Source: Bacteroidales bacterium (lineage in GTDB: Bacteria; Bacteroidota; Bacteroidia; Bacteroidales; Bacteroidaceae). From it: a DNA stretch of 42,919 nt. The position numbers and the translations under genes were made by a program. Below the pieces are notes generated by a model. The model was not told the DNA's origin. It saw only the letters and a list, made by a program, of their open reading frames with translations, and ran no database searches. Below are positions 12,863-21,502 of the stretch, one piece after another (the stretch's first letter is position 1; every line of letters starts with the position of its first letter). The stretch lies in assembly GCA_004552195.1 (NCBI GenBank), contig SFPC01000005.1, forward strand, positions 1 through 42,919, given 5' to 3'.

Positions 12863-13774
12863 ATGAAACCTACTCTCTTTCTCCTGGCAGCAGGAATGGG
12901 TAGCCGCTACGGCGGTTTGAAGCAGCTTGACGAGCTGGGCCCTCACGGCGAAACAATCATGGATTATTCCATCTACGATGCCATCAATGCGGGCTTCGGC
13001 AAGTTGGTTTTCGTAATCCGCAAGGATTTTGAAGAAGACTTCCGCCGTATCGTGCTTTCCAAGTATGAAGGCCATATTCCGTGCGAACTGGTGTTCCAGA
13101 GCTTGGACGCGCTGCCGGAGGGCTTTACCTGCCCGGCTGAACGTACGAAGCCCTGGGGTACGAACCACGCTGTGATGATGGGTAAGGACGTTATCAAGGA
13201 GCCGTTTGCCGTGCTCAACTGCGACGACTTCTACGATCGCGATGCTTTCCGCGTAATGGGCAAATGGTTGAGCGACCTTCCCGAAGGATCTACGGGCAAG
13301 TATGCCATGGTGGGCTTCCGCGTGGGCAACACGTTGAGCGACAGCGGTACTGTGAGCCGTGGCGTTTGCGAAAACGACGACCAGCACCACCTGACTTCCG
13401 TTGTAGAGCGCACGAAAATCCAACGCTTCGACGGCGTGGTGAAGTATCTGGACGAGAACGACGAATGGGTGGCTATTCCCGACACAACCCCCGTTTCGAT
13501 GAACTTCTGGGGTTTCACTCCCGACTATTTCGCCCACAGCGAGGAGTTCTTCAAGACTTTCCTTTCCGACCCCGCCAACATGAGCAACCTCAAGAGCGAG
13601 TTCTTTATCCCCTTGATGGTGGACAAACTCATCAAGGACGGAGTAGCTACTTGCGAGGTACTTGACACTACTTCCAAGTGGTTCGGCGTAACTTATCCCG
13701 AGGATCGTCCGGGCGTAGTGGAGAAGTTCCAGAAGCTGGCCGACGACGGCGTTTATCCCGAAAAGATGTTCTAA
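12863..13774 (+). CDS. Nucleotidyltransferase family protein (sugar-1-phosphate type)
   Basis: A 303-residue cytosolic protein opening PTLFLLAAGMGSRYGGLKQL, the GxGxRxGxxK nucleotide-binding signature of sugar-phosphate nucleotidyltransferases. The metal-binding Asp region is seen in FAVLNCDDFYDRDAF at about 115-127. It lacks the left-handed beta-helix of GlmU-type enzymes. Enzymes of this fold join an NTP to a sugar-1-phosphate; which sugar cannot be read from the sequence. The gene stands alone, with its own promoter and a very strong terminator, and is unrelated to the secreted-protein genes around it. It is bracketed by the two CTATAG arrays in inverse orientation. Confidence 0.88.
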   Translation: MKPTLFLLAAGMGSRYGGLKQLDELGPHGETIMDYSIYDAINAGFGKLVFVIRKDFEEDFRRIVLSKYEGHIPCELVFQSLDALPEGFTCPAERTKPWGTNHAVMMGKDVIKEPFAVLNCDDFYDRDAFRVMGKWLSDLPEGSTGKYAMVGFRVGNTLSDSGTVSRGVCENDDQHHLTSVVERTKIQRFDGVVKYLDENDEWVAIPDTTPVSMNFWGFTPDYFAHSEEFFKTFLSDPANMSNLKSEFFIPLMVDKLIKDGVATCEVLDTTSKWFGVTYPEDRPGVVEKFQKLADDGVYPEKMF

Positions 13775-13798
13775 GCCTACGGCGTAACTAAAAAGATT

Positions 13799-13840
13799 GC
13801 TGCCGGTTCTTTAGTCTGAGCTAAAGAACCGGCAGCTTTT
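13799..13840. terminator. Bidirectional intrinsic terminator between convergent genes
   Basis: A perfect 16-bp stem (13799-13814 with 13821-13836) around a TCTGAG loop, followed by TTTT on plus and by CTTTTTAG on minus. It closes the nucleotidyltransferase gene and can act on the convergent transcript. Confidence 0.92.
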
Positions 13841-13852
13841 GTTTGCTTGAAA

Positions 13853-13922
13853 GCTATATCAAACTATAGATTACTATAGCAAACTATAGAATACTATAGA
13901 TAACTATAGCAACCTATAGAAA
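13853..13922 (-). repeat. Second 10-bp CTATAG array, inverted relative to the first
   Basis: Seven units in 10-bp register, read on plus as GCTATATCAA, ACTATAGATT, ACTATAGCAA, ACTATAGAAT, ACTATAGATA, ACTATAGCAA and CCTATAGAAA. Read on the minus strand the units become TCTATAGT-type, the same consensus as 12441-12510. Confidence 0.93.
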
Positions 13923-13933
13923 ATCTATGCGTT

Positions 13934-15826
13934 TTATCTCACCACCACCTTTTGCGTAACAGCGGCACCGGCGTGGCGTGGCGTGAGGCGCACGATATAG
14001 ACTCCGGGCTGCAAACGCGAGCCGGCAGGCAGAAGATTGCCGGCGGCATCGTAGGTTTGCAAGCTACGGACGGGTGTGGAGGTATGGAGCCGGCCGTCAT
14101 TCCCAACAAATACGCGGAGCGTTTCGGGTGCTTCAACGTGCTCAATGGCTGAAGTTCCTGCATTGAGCCGGACGTGAGCAGCGTTGAGCACTTCGTTGTA
14201 GCGCATTTCTTGGCGGTCGAGCAGATGGACAAAGGCCACCAAGCGGCAGTTTTTCCTGTTCCAATCAGCTTCGAGAGCGATGGGCGCGAAGTCAACGGTG
14301 TAGTTGTTCTCTGCATCCAGCACGAGTTGGTCGCCGGTGGTTGTTGTGCAGTAGTTGTGTCGGATGACCCCGTTGTGTTTGAAGCGGTCCAGTAAGTCGG
14401 CCGGAGCTCCGTCGCCGTCGAGTCCCTTTTGGGGATATTTGTCGAGAGAAATGCTGTCTTCAACAAGGTAAGCAGAAATGAAGATGGGCAGTCCGGAGTT
14501 AGCCATGTCACTGTTGAGGCGACCGTAGATGTGGCATCCAATGCCCTCTTCCGTTTCCTGAAGGCTGAGGTTTACACTGGCCATGGCGGGGCGCACGGCA
14601 GCTTGAGCCAGTGCTGAAGCATAAGGTTCGGTTTCAGCCACCTTGGCAGAAACAACAGGAGCTATCTCGCCTATAGGCACCACACGGTCGTACATCACGG
14701 CGGGGTTAAAGGTACCTTGTCCGGGGCCGAAGAGGAAAAGGAGGTCTTCGTCAACGGGTTGCGTGAACGAGTCCTTTTGATAACCGCTGTGGTGGGTGAC
14801 GTAAACCAAGTCAGAAAGCGTGTGTTCTTCCATCGCGATGTCGAGGAAATAAGCCATGAACGGGCAGGCGGTGCAGGTCTGGCTGGTGAATTCTTCAACC
14901 AAGGGCACGCGGATAAAGGCTTCGGAGGTAACGTAATGCCAAGTCGTGCCGGGCATCACGGGCTGGGCTTCTTCGCCACCAACAAAGGGTACGGTGAGCC
15001 GAAGCCATTGGTTGATACCCGTTTCGACTCCGCTTCGGATGCTCATGGGCAGGACGCGGGCTTCGTGCGGCTGCAAGGGTATGTCGAAGGTGATTTCGTT
15101 CGCTTCGGGTTCGGCATCGCCCTGTCCCTGCACGTGGAGCACCACACTGCTGACAGGTTTGTCCGAGCAGTTGAGGAAGGACACTTTTCCGGCAAAATGC
15201 GTGGCGGGAGCGATAACCAAGGGGGCATGGGAAGTTTGAGCGAACACACTGCGTTCCAACAAGGGTGCCGCTTCATCGTCGAGAATGGCGGAAATCATGA
15301 GCACGCCCCGGTCGGTATACTCTTTCCATCCTTGACTTTGTAGGTTAAACCAGCATCCGCCGCTTACGTTTACGGCATCGTATGCGCCTATGGGATAGCC
15401 GGCTCCCAGGGTTTCAAACACCTGCAAGCCTAAGTAAATAGGCTCATCGCCGATGGTGAAAGGTTCATCGAAGTAGAGGTTATTCCATCCTTTTTCAAAG
15501 TCACAGATTTTCTGTATGGGCGTAGCCTCCACGTTCCCCGTGGCGTATTGGATGAGCGAACGCTTCTGTCGGGTTTGTTTGTACTCATTGCTCATGAAGC
15601 AGCGCACGCCGAGGATTTGGTGTCCCTTGAGGCGGGCCACTGCGGGGTCGAGAGCAGGGTCGAGGCAAATGTATGCCGACACAAATCCGTTTTCGCCAAT
15701 GCCTTGGAAAACCATGTCGGTGCTGTCGCATATTTCTGGCGCATAGCCGTAGCGCGGGAAGTCCTGTGCTTTGGTGCCGCACAGGCCGATATAACATAAT
15801 AGGAGTAAACTGAGAATTCTTTTCAT
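13934..15826 (-). CDS. Secreted Omp28/thioredoxin-like protein with sorting C-terminus
   Basis: A 630-residue exported protein. Signal peptide about 1-20 (MKRILSLLLLCYIGLCGTKA). Residues ~20-300 are beta-rich. An Omp28-type domain then begins VEEFTSQTCTACPFMAYFLD, with C318 and C321 forming a CxxC pair, followed by VYVTHHSGYQKDSF, which matches the equivalent core strands of its neighbours. The last ~75 residues (LQTYDAAGNLLPAG, GVYIVRLTP, ending QKVVVR) are a type IX-like sorting domain. It is the last gene of a four-gene minus-strand series of secreted proteins. A thiol-related or protein-binding role is suggested by the CxxC only. Confidence 0.85.
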   Translation of the reverse strand: MKRILSLLLLCYIGLCGTKAQDFPRYGYAPEICDSTDMVFQGIGENGFVSAYICLDPALDPAVARLKGHQILGVRCFMSNEYKQTRQKRSLIQYATGNVEATPIQKICDFEKGWNNLYFDEPFTIGDEPIYLGLQVFETLGAGYPIGAYDAVNVSGGCWFNLQSQGWKEYTDRGVLMISAILDDEAAPLLERSVFAQTSHAPLVIAPATHFAGKVSFLNCSDKPVSSVVLHVQGQGDAEPEANEITFDIPLQPHEARVLPMSIRSGVETGINQWLRLTVPFVGGEEAQPVMPGTTWHYVTSEAFIRVPLVEEFTSQTCTACPFMAYFLDIAMEEHTLSDLVYVTHHSGYQKDSFTQPVDEDLLFLFGPGQGTFNPAVMYDRVVPIGEIAPVVSAKVAETEPYASALAQAAVRPAMASVNLSLQETEEGIGCHIYGRLNSDMANSGLPIFISAYLVEDSISLDKYPQKGLDGDGAPADLLDRFKHNGVIRHNYCTTTTGDQLVLDAENNYTVDFAPIALEADWNRKNCRLVAFVHLLDRQEMRYNEVLNAAHVRLNAGTSAIEHVEAPETLRVFVGNDGRLHTSTPVRSLQTYDAAGNLLPAGSRLQPGVYIVRLTPRHAGAAVTQKVVVR

Positions 15827-15848
15827 GGCTGACAGTATTTTAATTTCG

Positions 15849-15962
15849 GGTTATGAGTTTTAAGGTTAAGAGGTTATCATATTACAGAAAGAGCGGCTTC
15901 CGTCCTTTCAAATAGTAATATGATAACCTTATCACCTGCGCGAAGCGCAAAATCTCATAACC
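15849..15962. repeat. Nested inverted repeat between two secreted genes
   Basis: The outer arms GGTTATGAG (15849-15857) and CTCATAACC (15954-15962) enclose perfect 15-bp inner arms (15871-15885 and 15915-15929). The central loop of about 29 nt is GC-richer (GAGCGGCTTCCGTCC). The same GGTTATGAG word recurs at 30992-31103 and near 24040. Confidence 0.85.
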
Positions 15963-15971
15963 TTATCTCTT

Positions 15972-17915
15972 TCAACGCACAACCACCTTGGTGGCTTTCG
16001 TTTCGTTCAGCGTGGCAGACTTGACAAGGTAAACGCCGGGCCGACCTTTCACGGAAGTTATGCGAACGCCTGAAAGCGTGTACATCTCTGCCGGTTGACC
16101 GTTGTGGTAGAACACACCGTTGCGCAGCTCCAGCTCGTTGTCATTCTTCACGTTCTCAATGCCGGCAGGCAGGGGTACAGCGGCCTCTGTGCTGTTGATG
16201 ATTTCGCGGTTGAGATTGTTATTTTGTTGTCCACGGTTAATCAGAGCTATCACGGAGAGATTAGCCGGATTATAGTCGGAGTACACCAGGGCTTGGAAAG
16301 ATTTCGTGAAATTTCCTTCGGCATCCAGTTCTAGCTCGCTGCCCCAGAAAGGCGTGAGGATTTCTCTGATCACATTGTAGTGAGTATAGTGTTGCGCGGG
16401 CTTTTCGCCTTCCTTGTCGTCCCAGAATTTCTGGCTGTCGCTTTCCACTTCCTTTTCCATGAGGTACACGGTGAGGAACAAAGGTTCGTCCTTGGGCATC
16501 ACGCCTTGTGCCACATTACCCTGCACGTCAATTGAGATTTTTTTGCCCTCCTCGTCCATTGTCGGTGTGGCCACTACCGAGGCGAAGGTGGGGCGTTCCA
16601 ATGCGCTTTCGTACATCCGTTTTCCTTCGCCGGGGTAGGGGATGCCGTAGAGGAGAGGCGTTCCGCCGATGGCCGCCACGTTGTTGAGATAGTCGGTGCG
16701 GTCAACGGACATAGTGGGGAGAAACACTTTCATGGAGTCGCCGGCACAAAGCTCCAGCATCATGTCCAGGGCCTCGTTGTTGCCCGTCATGAACTGGTCG
16801 TCCACGTGTTGGCACACCAACGTGATACGGTCGCGGAGCGGGTAGTAGTCGTACATGAAATACTCATCGAAGTAGATAGGTATCTGGTAAGCGTTTTCAG
16901 AGCCGAAGAACTCGATGGTGGGTCGGAAGGTATAGGCTTCTGCCACCTCCTCGGGCACGGCAATGATGCCCACTTCCTTGCTGAAAGGTTCGGCGCACGG
17001 GTTACCGTTCACCTTCGTGATGCTCACCGTGGCTGTGCCGCTTCCCAGGAAGTTGATGGGGAGGTTCACACTCTTGAGGTCCGCGTTTGCAATGGCAGAG
17101 TTGAATTTCACCTCCGTGCTTTTGCTCTGTTCGCCTTGTGCAGTGGTAATTTCGATACTGTTCACGCTGTTGGAGCCTATGTTCTCTATGGTGAACACAC
17201 AAGCTTTGTCCGCATCTTTCAGACCGATGTGCTCGTAGCGCATACTCTGTATTTCGAGCAAATCATGGAATTTTCCTTCGTCGTCCTTGATGACCAACAT
17301 GATGGCCATGGTGCCTAAGTCGTGAAAGTCCTCCCACAACTCTTTTCCGTCGGCATCAGTCTGTCCGTTGAAGAGATAGCAGCTGTTTGGCACATTGAGG
17401 GGATAGAATTTCGGGATGCAGCAGTGTTTGCCCGGGATATCAGCATAGTAGCCCACAATCAGTTCATCCGTATCGGGGATTTCAAAGGGGGCATCCAATT
17501 CCAGCTCGTTCCATCCGAATTTTCCCGTACCATGTCCTGTGGCCAAATTTTCGCCGTCGAAGGAGGTGCGGATAAACATGTCGTAAGTTCCGGTCAGTTC
17601 ACTGTCGTCCCAGCCCAAACGCAAGGCCGTTACCTTGCCACCGATATAGGTCTTGAACATATCGCGGGGCAGCTTGATGGCCACGCCTACCCGGGCATCG
17701 TAGTCGAGGGAAAGGCCGTCCCACGGGTAGATATAATCGCTGTAGTTGCAGTGTCCGAGGTAGATGGTACCCTCGGCGGTATTGGCCCTTGCTGCGGGTG
17801 CTTCAGCCTTGGCAGCGGGGGTGCTCTGCTTCCATACGCTCTGGGCGTTCATGGACAATCCTGTCAGCAACGCAACGGCTGCCAGCATCAGGATGCGGGA
17901 GTAGTTTGATTTCAT
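15972..17915 (-). CDS. Secreted Omp28-related protein without CxxC, sorting C-terminus
   Basis: A 647-residue protein starting at MKSNYSRIL, with signal peptide ~1-24 ending MNAQ. The frame is open further upstream, but that would run into the neighbouring gene, so the start before the signal peptide is chosen. The layout parallels its neighbours: beta-rich N-terminal half, then a core with ITLVCQHVDDQF aligning with FIGVAIHYEDPM of the next gene. No CxxC is found at the position where the siblings carry it. The final ~70 residues (AEMYTLSGVRITSVKGRPGV, YLVKSATL, ending TKVVVR) are a sorting-type domain. It is the third gene of the minus-strand secreted series, 125 bp after its upstream neighbour. 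Homology to Omp28 is inferred from layout. Confidence 0.78.
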   Translation of the reverse strand: MKSNYSRILMLAAVALLTGLSMNAQSVWKQSTPAAKAEAPAARANTAEGTIYLGHCNYSDYIYPWDGLSLDYDARVGVAIKLPRDMFKTYIGGKVTALRLGWDDSELTGTYDMFIRTSFDGENLATGHGTGKFGWNELELDAPFEIPDTDELIVGYYADIPGKHCCIPKFYPLNVPNSCYLFNGQTDADGKELWEDFHDLGTMAIMLVIKDDEGKFHDLLEIQSMRYEHIGLKDADKACVFTIENIGSNSVNSIEITTAQGEQSKSTEVKFNSAIANADLKSVNLPINFLGSGTATVSITKVNGNPCAEPFSKEVGIIAVPEEVAEAYTFRPTIEFFGSENAYQIPIYFDEYFMYDYYPLRDRITLVCQHVDDQFMTGNNEALDMMLELCAGDSMKVFLPTMSVDRTDYLNNVAAIGGTPLLYGIPYPGEGKRMYESALERPTFASVVATPTMDEEGKKISIDVQGNVAQGVMPKDEPLFLTVYLMEKEVESDSQKFWDDKEGEKPAQHYTHYNVIREILTPFWGSELELDAEGNFTKSFQALVYSDYNPANLSVIALINRGQQNNNLNREIINSTEAAVPLPAGIENVKNDNELELRNGVFYHNGQPAEMYTLSGVRITSVKGRPGVYLVKSATLNETKATKVVVR

Positions 17916-18040
17916 AGGCAATGGCATTAAATTCTTGTTGAAATCGAAAAATATTGATAGAAGAGAAAATGAGAGAAAGGAGTTTCTGATGGGAAATAAG
18001 CCGGTTTGAGCAATTACGTCTTTGTTCGGGGCTTGTTTGC

Positions 18041-19960
18041 TTAGCGTAAAGCAATCCGTTGGCGCCAAACCTTCGTGTCGCGTCGTGCTTCCACCACATA
18101 AATCCCGCCGGGCAATGCCGGCAGACGGAACCGGGCTTCGCTGCCCACCGGAGTGGTTTGTTGTGACCATAGCCTTCCGTCAGCTCCATAAAGCGCAAAG
18201 GTGGTGGCAGCTGTTCCCGACAATGAGCAACAACCGTTATGGAATGCCAATTCAGCACCTTCAGCTGCCGTTTCGGCCCATCCCGCTTCTGTCGTTTCGG
18301 GATAAAGTGCGCAACGTGCGGCGTTGACCACCTCTCCCGACAGTCTGTCAATCAACAGGGCTACCACTGCCACGTGTCGGGGATTGACATTATCGGGCAG
18401 GTCAATGGCTGATTGTAGCGTATAGGTCTCTCCGGCTTCCACGGCGATGTCCTTCAGTATCGGAGTACCGCGATAAGCACCATCCGTGGCGCGGGCCACT
18501 TCCTGGAAAACAAACGGGTTGATGCGGTGGGGAAGTGATTCAAAACCGTCCAAGTCGCTTGTCGTGCCGGCAAAACCGTTGTCCTGATAGTAAGAGGCAT
18601 CTGTTACGCTGTCTTCCACCGCCACGCAAAACAGGTTGTAGCGATTGGCCGGTGCCGGTGTGGCAAACCGAATGGTCGCTTCAGCCTTCACGTCTTCTTC
18701 GTGGGTAACGGCAAGCGACAGGTCAGCTTCCGGCAGGCGTTGTTGTTCGGCGAGGAACCACGTTTCAAAACCATCACCCAGCATGGTGTATTCCGGTCCG
18801 TGTTCCGTTTCCACTTCTTCCATAGGATTTTTGAGATAGCGGCGGTTTATCCAGCCTGAAGGGAAGCCGTTGAAGGCCAGCTCCTTTACGTAGTCGTCCA
18901 TGGCCATGGGGTCTTCGTAGTGAATGGCCACGCCAATGAAGGAGTCGGGATATTTCTGGTGCAACCGGTTCATGGCCACTATGCCCAGCGGACAGTAAAC
19001 GCACCACATGCCCGTGGCTTCCTCGATGACCGTGCGTCGGGTGGTGGGAAAAAGTAAGCTCACCACCATTCCTCCTGTTTCGCGCGGAAGATCGTCCGGA
19101 GCCGTTACCGACAGTTTGTAGCTTACCGTGTCGCCGGGTGACATGGAAATTTCAACGGGCAGTTCAAAGCTGAGGGTGTCGCCCGGCTGTAACTGCAAGT
19201 CGGTGAAGGTGTGTCTAACCTCTTCGCCGTCATGGCTGAACACGGCTTCAAATCTGTCAATCGCCTTGTCGCCGCATACCACGAAGCGTCCGGCGGGTTT
19301 GAACCCTTCATATTGAAAAACATAGGAAGGAACGTCGGAAAGCAGGCTGTATTGGCCGTTTCCTCCCTCTACTCGTACGTCGTCGATGGCCAATATTTCG
19401 CCGTCGAGCGTGGTGTTGACAAAAGCGATGTACACTTGTTTCCCGGCATAGTCGGCCAGTGAAATCTCGTGATGCGTCCACTGGTTCAGTTTCTCCTCTT
19501 CCACGGTTAACACCGGGGCTGCGGTGAAATCTTCGGGACGGTTGCCTACGGTCGAAATGCGCACTTCGTACCGGTCGCCGTGAATGCAAGCCTGGCTGAA
19601 GGAGTTGGCGCGCCAGGATAGGCGTGCTTCCGCATCGAGCACGTTGATGGGAGGGAGCACCAACCAGTCGTCGGAGGGTTTCAGCTCTCCGCCGGCCGGC
19701 ACTTTATACTTGGAAGCACTGGCTACATAGTAATTTTTTGTGCCCTCCTCTCGCAGACATTTCCAGGCATCGCCCTGATCGAACCCCGCCTGCACCATGG
19801 AGAAGTAGAGCGTTTGCTCGTCCAGGTCGTAGGTGGCGCAGCCGGTGGGAAGCCCATCGGAGAAATCCGTGGAGAAATAAACCACATTGCCTTGGGCCGC
19901 TCCACGCAGAAAGCTGAGCAGTCCGAGGCAAAGCAGAAAGTAATATTTAGCGTGCGTCAT
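18041..19960 (-). CDS. Secreted choice-of-anchor J plus Omp28-like protein, sorting C-terminus
   Basis: A 639-residue exported protein. Signal peptide about 1-22 (MTHAKYYFLLCLGLLSFLRG, then AA). A choice-of-anchor J/cleaved-adhesin-like domain spans about 27-200, with FSTDFSDGLPTG, SDDWLVLPPINV and GEILAIDDVRVEGG. The Omp28/thioredoxin-like domain has VIEEATGMWCVYCPLGIVAM, with C320 and C323 as CxxC. The C-terminus (ATTFALYGADGRLWSQQT, GGIYVVEAR, ending RQRIALR) is the sorting type. It overlaps no gene once the next gene's start is set correctly. Domain order equals the C-terminal half of the 5425 gene, so the two probably share ancestry. Confidence 0.85.
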   Translation of the reverse strand: MTHAKYYFLLCLGLLSFLRGAAQGNVVYFSTDFSDGLPTGCATYDLDEQTLYFSMVQAGFDQGDAWKCLREEGTKNYYVASASKYKVPAGGELKPSDDWLVLPPINVLDAEARLSWRANSFSQACIHGDRYEVRISTVGNRPEDFTAAPVLTVEEEKLNQWTHHEISLADYAGKQVYIAFVNTTLDGEILAIDDVRVEGGNGQYSLLSDVPSYVFQYEGFKPAGRFVVCGDKAIDRFEAVFSHDGEEVRHTFTDLQLQPGDTLSFELPVEISMSPGDTVSYKLSVTAPDDLPRETGGMVVSLLFPTTRRTVIEEATGMWCVYCPLGIVAMNRLHQKYPDSFIGVAIHYEDPMAMDDYVKELAFNGFPSGWINRRYLKNPMEEVETEHGPEYTMLGDGFETWFLAEQQRLPEADLSLAVTHEEDVKAEATIRFATPAPANRYNLFCVAVEDSVTDASYYQDNGFAGTTSDLDGFESLPHRINPFVFQEVARATDGAYRGTPILKDIAVEAGETYTLQSAIDLPDNVNPRHVAVVALLIDRLSGEVVNAARCALYPETTEAGWAETAAEGAELAFHNGCCSLSGTAATTFALYGADGRLWSQQTTPVGSEARFRLPALPGGIYVVEARRDTKVWRQRIALR

Positions 19961-19982
19961 AGATTGGTTTCTACTTAGAAGT

Positions 19983-20004
19983 CAAATGATGATGTCATCA
20001 TTTG
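19983..20004. repeat. 22-bp near-perfect palindrome between secreted genes
   Basis: CAAATGATGA-TG-TCATCATTTG, with 10-bp perfect arms in a 57-bp gap inside the minus-strand operon. It has no T tract. It could be a protein-binding site or an RNA processing hairpin. Confidence 0.6.
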
Positions 20005-20017
20005 CGCGAAACGGGGG

Positions 20018-21367
20018 TTATGGCTTGACAAACTTGCCCTGCAAGGTATGTCCGCCTACTTCGATTTGATAGACATAAGTGCCTTGAGGTAAGTTCTTCA
20101 GCGAAATCTGAGCCGTTCCTTCGGCCGTTTGTACCGTCCGTCCGGCAAGGTCGTAAACCACGGCAACGGTTGTTCCTTGGGGAAGCAACAGTGATTGTCC
20201 GTCGCTGCTCATGCTGACACCCTTTTCATCAGCCTGTACCGTTTCGATGCCGGTTTCAGTAGGCAACAATGCTTTGCGAATCCGGTAAATGCCGCTCACA
20301 TTGCGATTGGCGTTGTCCGGTGTGTCATATACCGCCACATAAAGGAAATCCTTGTCTGCCACAACTGTCAGGGGCGAGAGATAATAACCGTTGGGCTCTC
20401 CTTCGATAAAGTCGGGCATACCTTGCGAAATGTCAAACCACTTCTCTCCGCCGTTGTTCGTGCAGTAAATACCGGTAGATTGCATGGCTGCCACGAGCAG
20501 GTCGCCTTCGCCGAACATGGCGCGCACGTTGTTGTCAATCAGTCCTTCGGGGCGTTTCACGGTTTCCCACGTCTGTCCGTCGGTCGTAGCTTCCAGGAAA
20601 GCGGCATTTTCCGTTTGGTTCATCACGCTGCGTCCGCAGTAAAGTTTGCCGCCGGCAAAGGCTGAAACCGCCATGAAGTTGCTGTCGGTGCGCACCTTGG
20701 TCCACGTCATGTCCGTTTCGTTGAGTTGGTAAACGCAGTAAATGCCGAAAGCAAACAGTTGGCCGTTAAGGGAAACGAGATTGTAGAGATTTTCCACCAC
20801 TTTCCCGCCTTTTTTTCCATCGTCCAGTTCAATGGACATGCTCTCGGTGTCGGTATTGTTCCAGGTTTCGCCGTTGTCGTCGGAATAGAGCACGCCGCCC
20901 CCGGTGAAGTCGGCAATGAAGAGGCGGTCATTGTGGAAAGTCATGGCATAGCAAACGGTCCAGTCCTGGTCCTCGGGAGCCACCAGACCTTCCAGTGCGC
21001 GCGAGTAGCTGAGCATTTCCCAAGTCTGGCCCCCGTCGGCAGAGCGCGCAATGTGTGCCCCCATACCGGCCGCGAACACATAGCCGTTGCCCTCCAGCAT
21101 TTCACTGTAGTGGTAGTCCTTTACGGCAGTTTTCTTCCACGTTTTTCCTTGGTCTGTGGAGAGGAAAATGCCTCCGGAGTTGTCCCAAACGTAGTTAGAT
21201 GCCAACATATTTCCTTCCTGTGTGATATGGAAGGTGTAGGTGGCCGGCAAGCTATAAAAGAGTTCCCATTTGGCGCCCTGTGCCAATGCGTTTTGGAATA
21301 ACGCTGTCGACATCCATCCTAAGCTGGTTGTCAGAAGAAATAACAAGGTGTAGAGTCTTTCTCGCAT
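20018..21367 (-). CDS. Secreted Asp-box (BNR/sortilin-like) beta-propeller with sorting C-terminus
   Basis: A 449-residue exported protein. Signal peptide ~1-30 (ending QNALAQ). Repeated Asp-box motifs S-x-D-x-G-x-T-W are seen at S70-W77 (STDQGKTW), S109-W116 (SADGGQTW) and S162-W169 (SDDNGETW), with weaker ones in TTDGQTWE and TNNGGEKWF. This is the pattern of BNR/YCF48/sortilin propellers. Residues ~370-449 (AVVYDLAGRTVQTAEG, GTYVYQIEVGG, ending GKFVKP) are the sorting-type domain. No sialidase active-site residues were recognised, so a binding role is more likely than catalysis. First gene of the minus-strand secreted series, directly behind the promoter repeats at 21421. Confidence 0.85.
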   Translation of the reverse strand: MRERLYTLLFLLTTSLGWMSTALFQNALAQGAKWELFYSLPATYTFHITQEGNMLASNYVWDNSGGIFLSTDQGKTWKKTAVKDYHYSEMLEGNGYVFAAGMGAHIARSADGGQTWEMLSYSRALEGLVAPEDQDWTVCYAMTFHNDRLFIADFTGGGVLYSDDNGETWNNTDTESMSIELDDGKKGGKVVENLYNLVSLNGQLFAFGIYCVYQLNETDMTWTKVRTDSNFMAVSAFAGGKLYCGRSVMNQTENAAFLEATTDGQTWETVKRPEGLIDNNVRAMFGEGDLLVAAMQSTGIYCTNNGGEKWFDISQGMPDFIEGEPNGYYLSPLTVVADKDFLYVAVYDTPDNANRNVSGIYRIRKALLPTETGIETVQADEKGVSMSSDGQSLLLPQGTTVAVVYDLAGRTVQTAEGTAQISLKNLPQGTYVYQIEVGGHTLQGKFVKP

Positions 21368-21418
21368 AAATCAGGTATTTAAGGTTCGTAAAATAGTGTT
21401 GAGAATAACTTCCGGGGA

Positions 21419-21449
21419 CAAAGATAGTGCAAGGCGAGTGCATAAAAAA
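21419..21449 (-). promoter_or_regulatory. Promoter of the secreted-protein operon, supplied by the repeat edge
   Basis: Minus strand reads TATCTTTG at 21419-21426 (exact TAnnTTTG), with a T-rich -33 stretch about 19 nt upstream inside the repeat. The leader to the start at 21367 is about 45 nt. Confidence 0.6.
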
Positions 21450-21502
21450 AGAAAAGCCACAGGATTTTCTTTTTTTTATGCCGAGCCGCCGCCTATTTTA
21501 TG
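21421..21502 (-). repeat. Promoter-carrying repeat unit, copy 1
   Basis: The unit runs from AAGATAGTGCAAGGCGAGTG to CCGAGCCGCCGCCTATTTTA, with self-complementary AT-rich arms (CATAAAAAAAGAAAA with TTTTCTTTTTTTTATG) that would fold into a hairpin. The same family occurs at 21503-21672, 29501-29583 and 29586-29657. Strand is given as the direction in which the edge promoter fires. Confidence 0.85.

Noticed and set aside
12441..13922. CTATAG arrays as a CRISPR array
   Set aside because: Units are 10 bp with no spacers and no cas genes nearby.
17916..18170. Longer start for the 15972 gene
   Set aside because: It would overlap the upstream gene's coding end and place ~85 non-signal residues before an obvious signal peptide.
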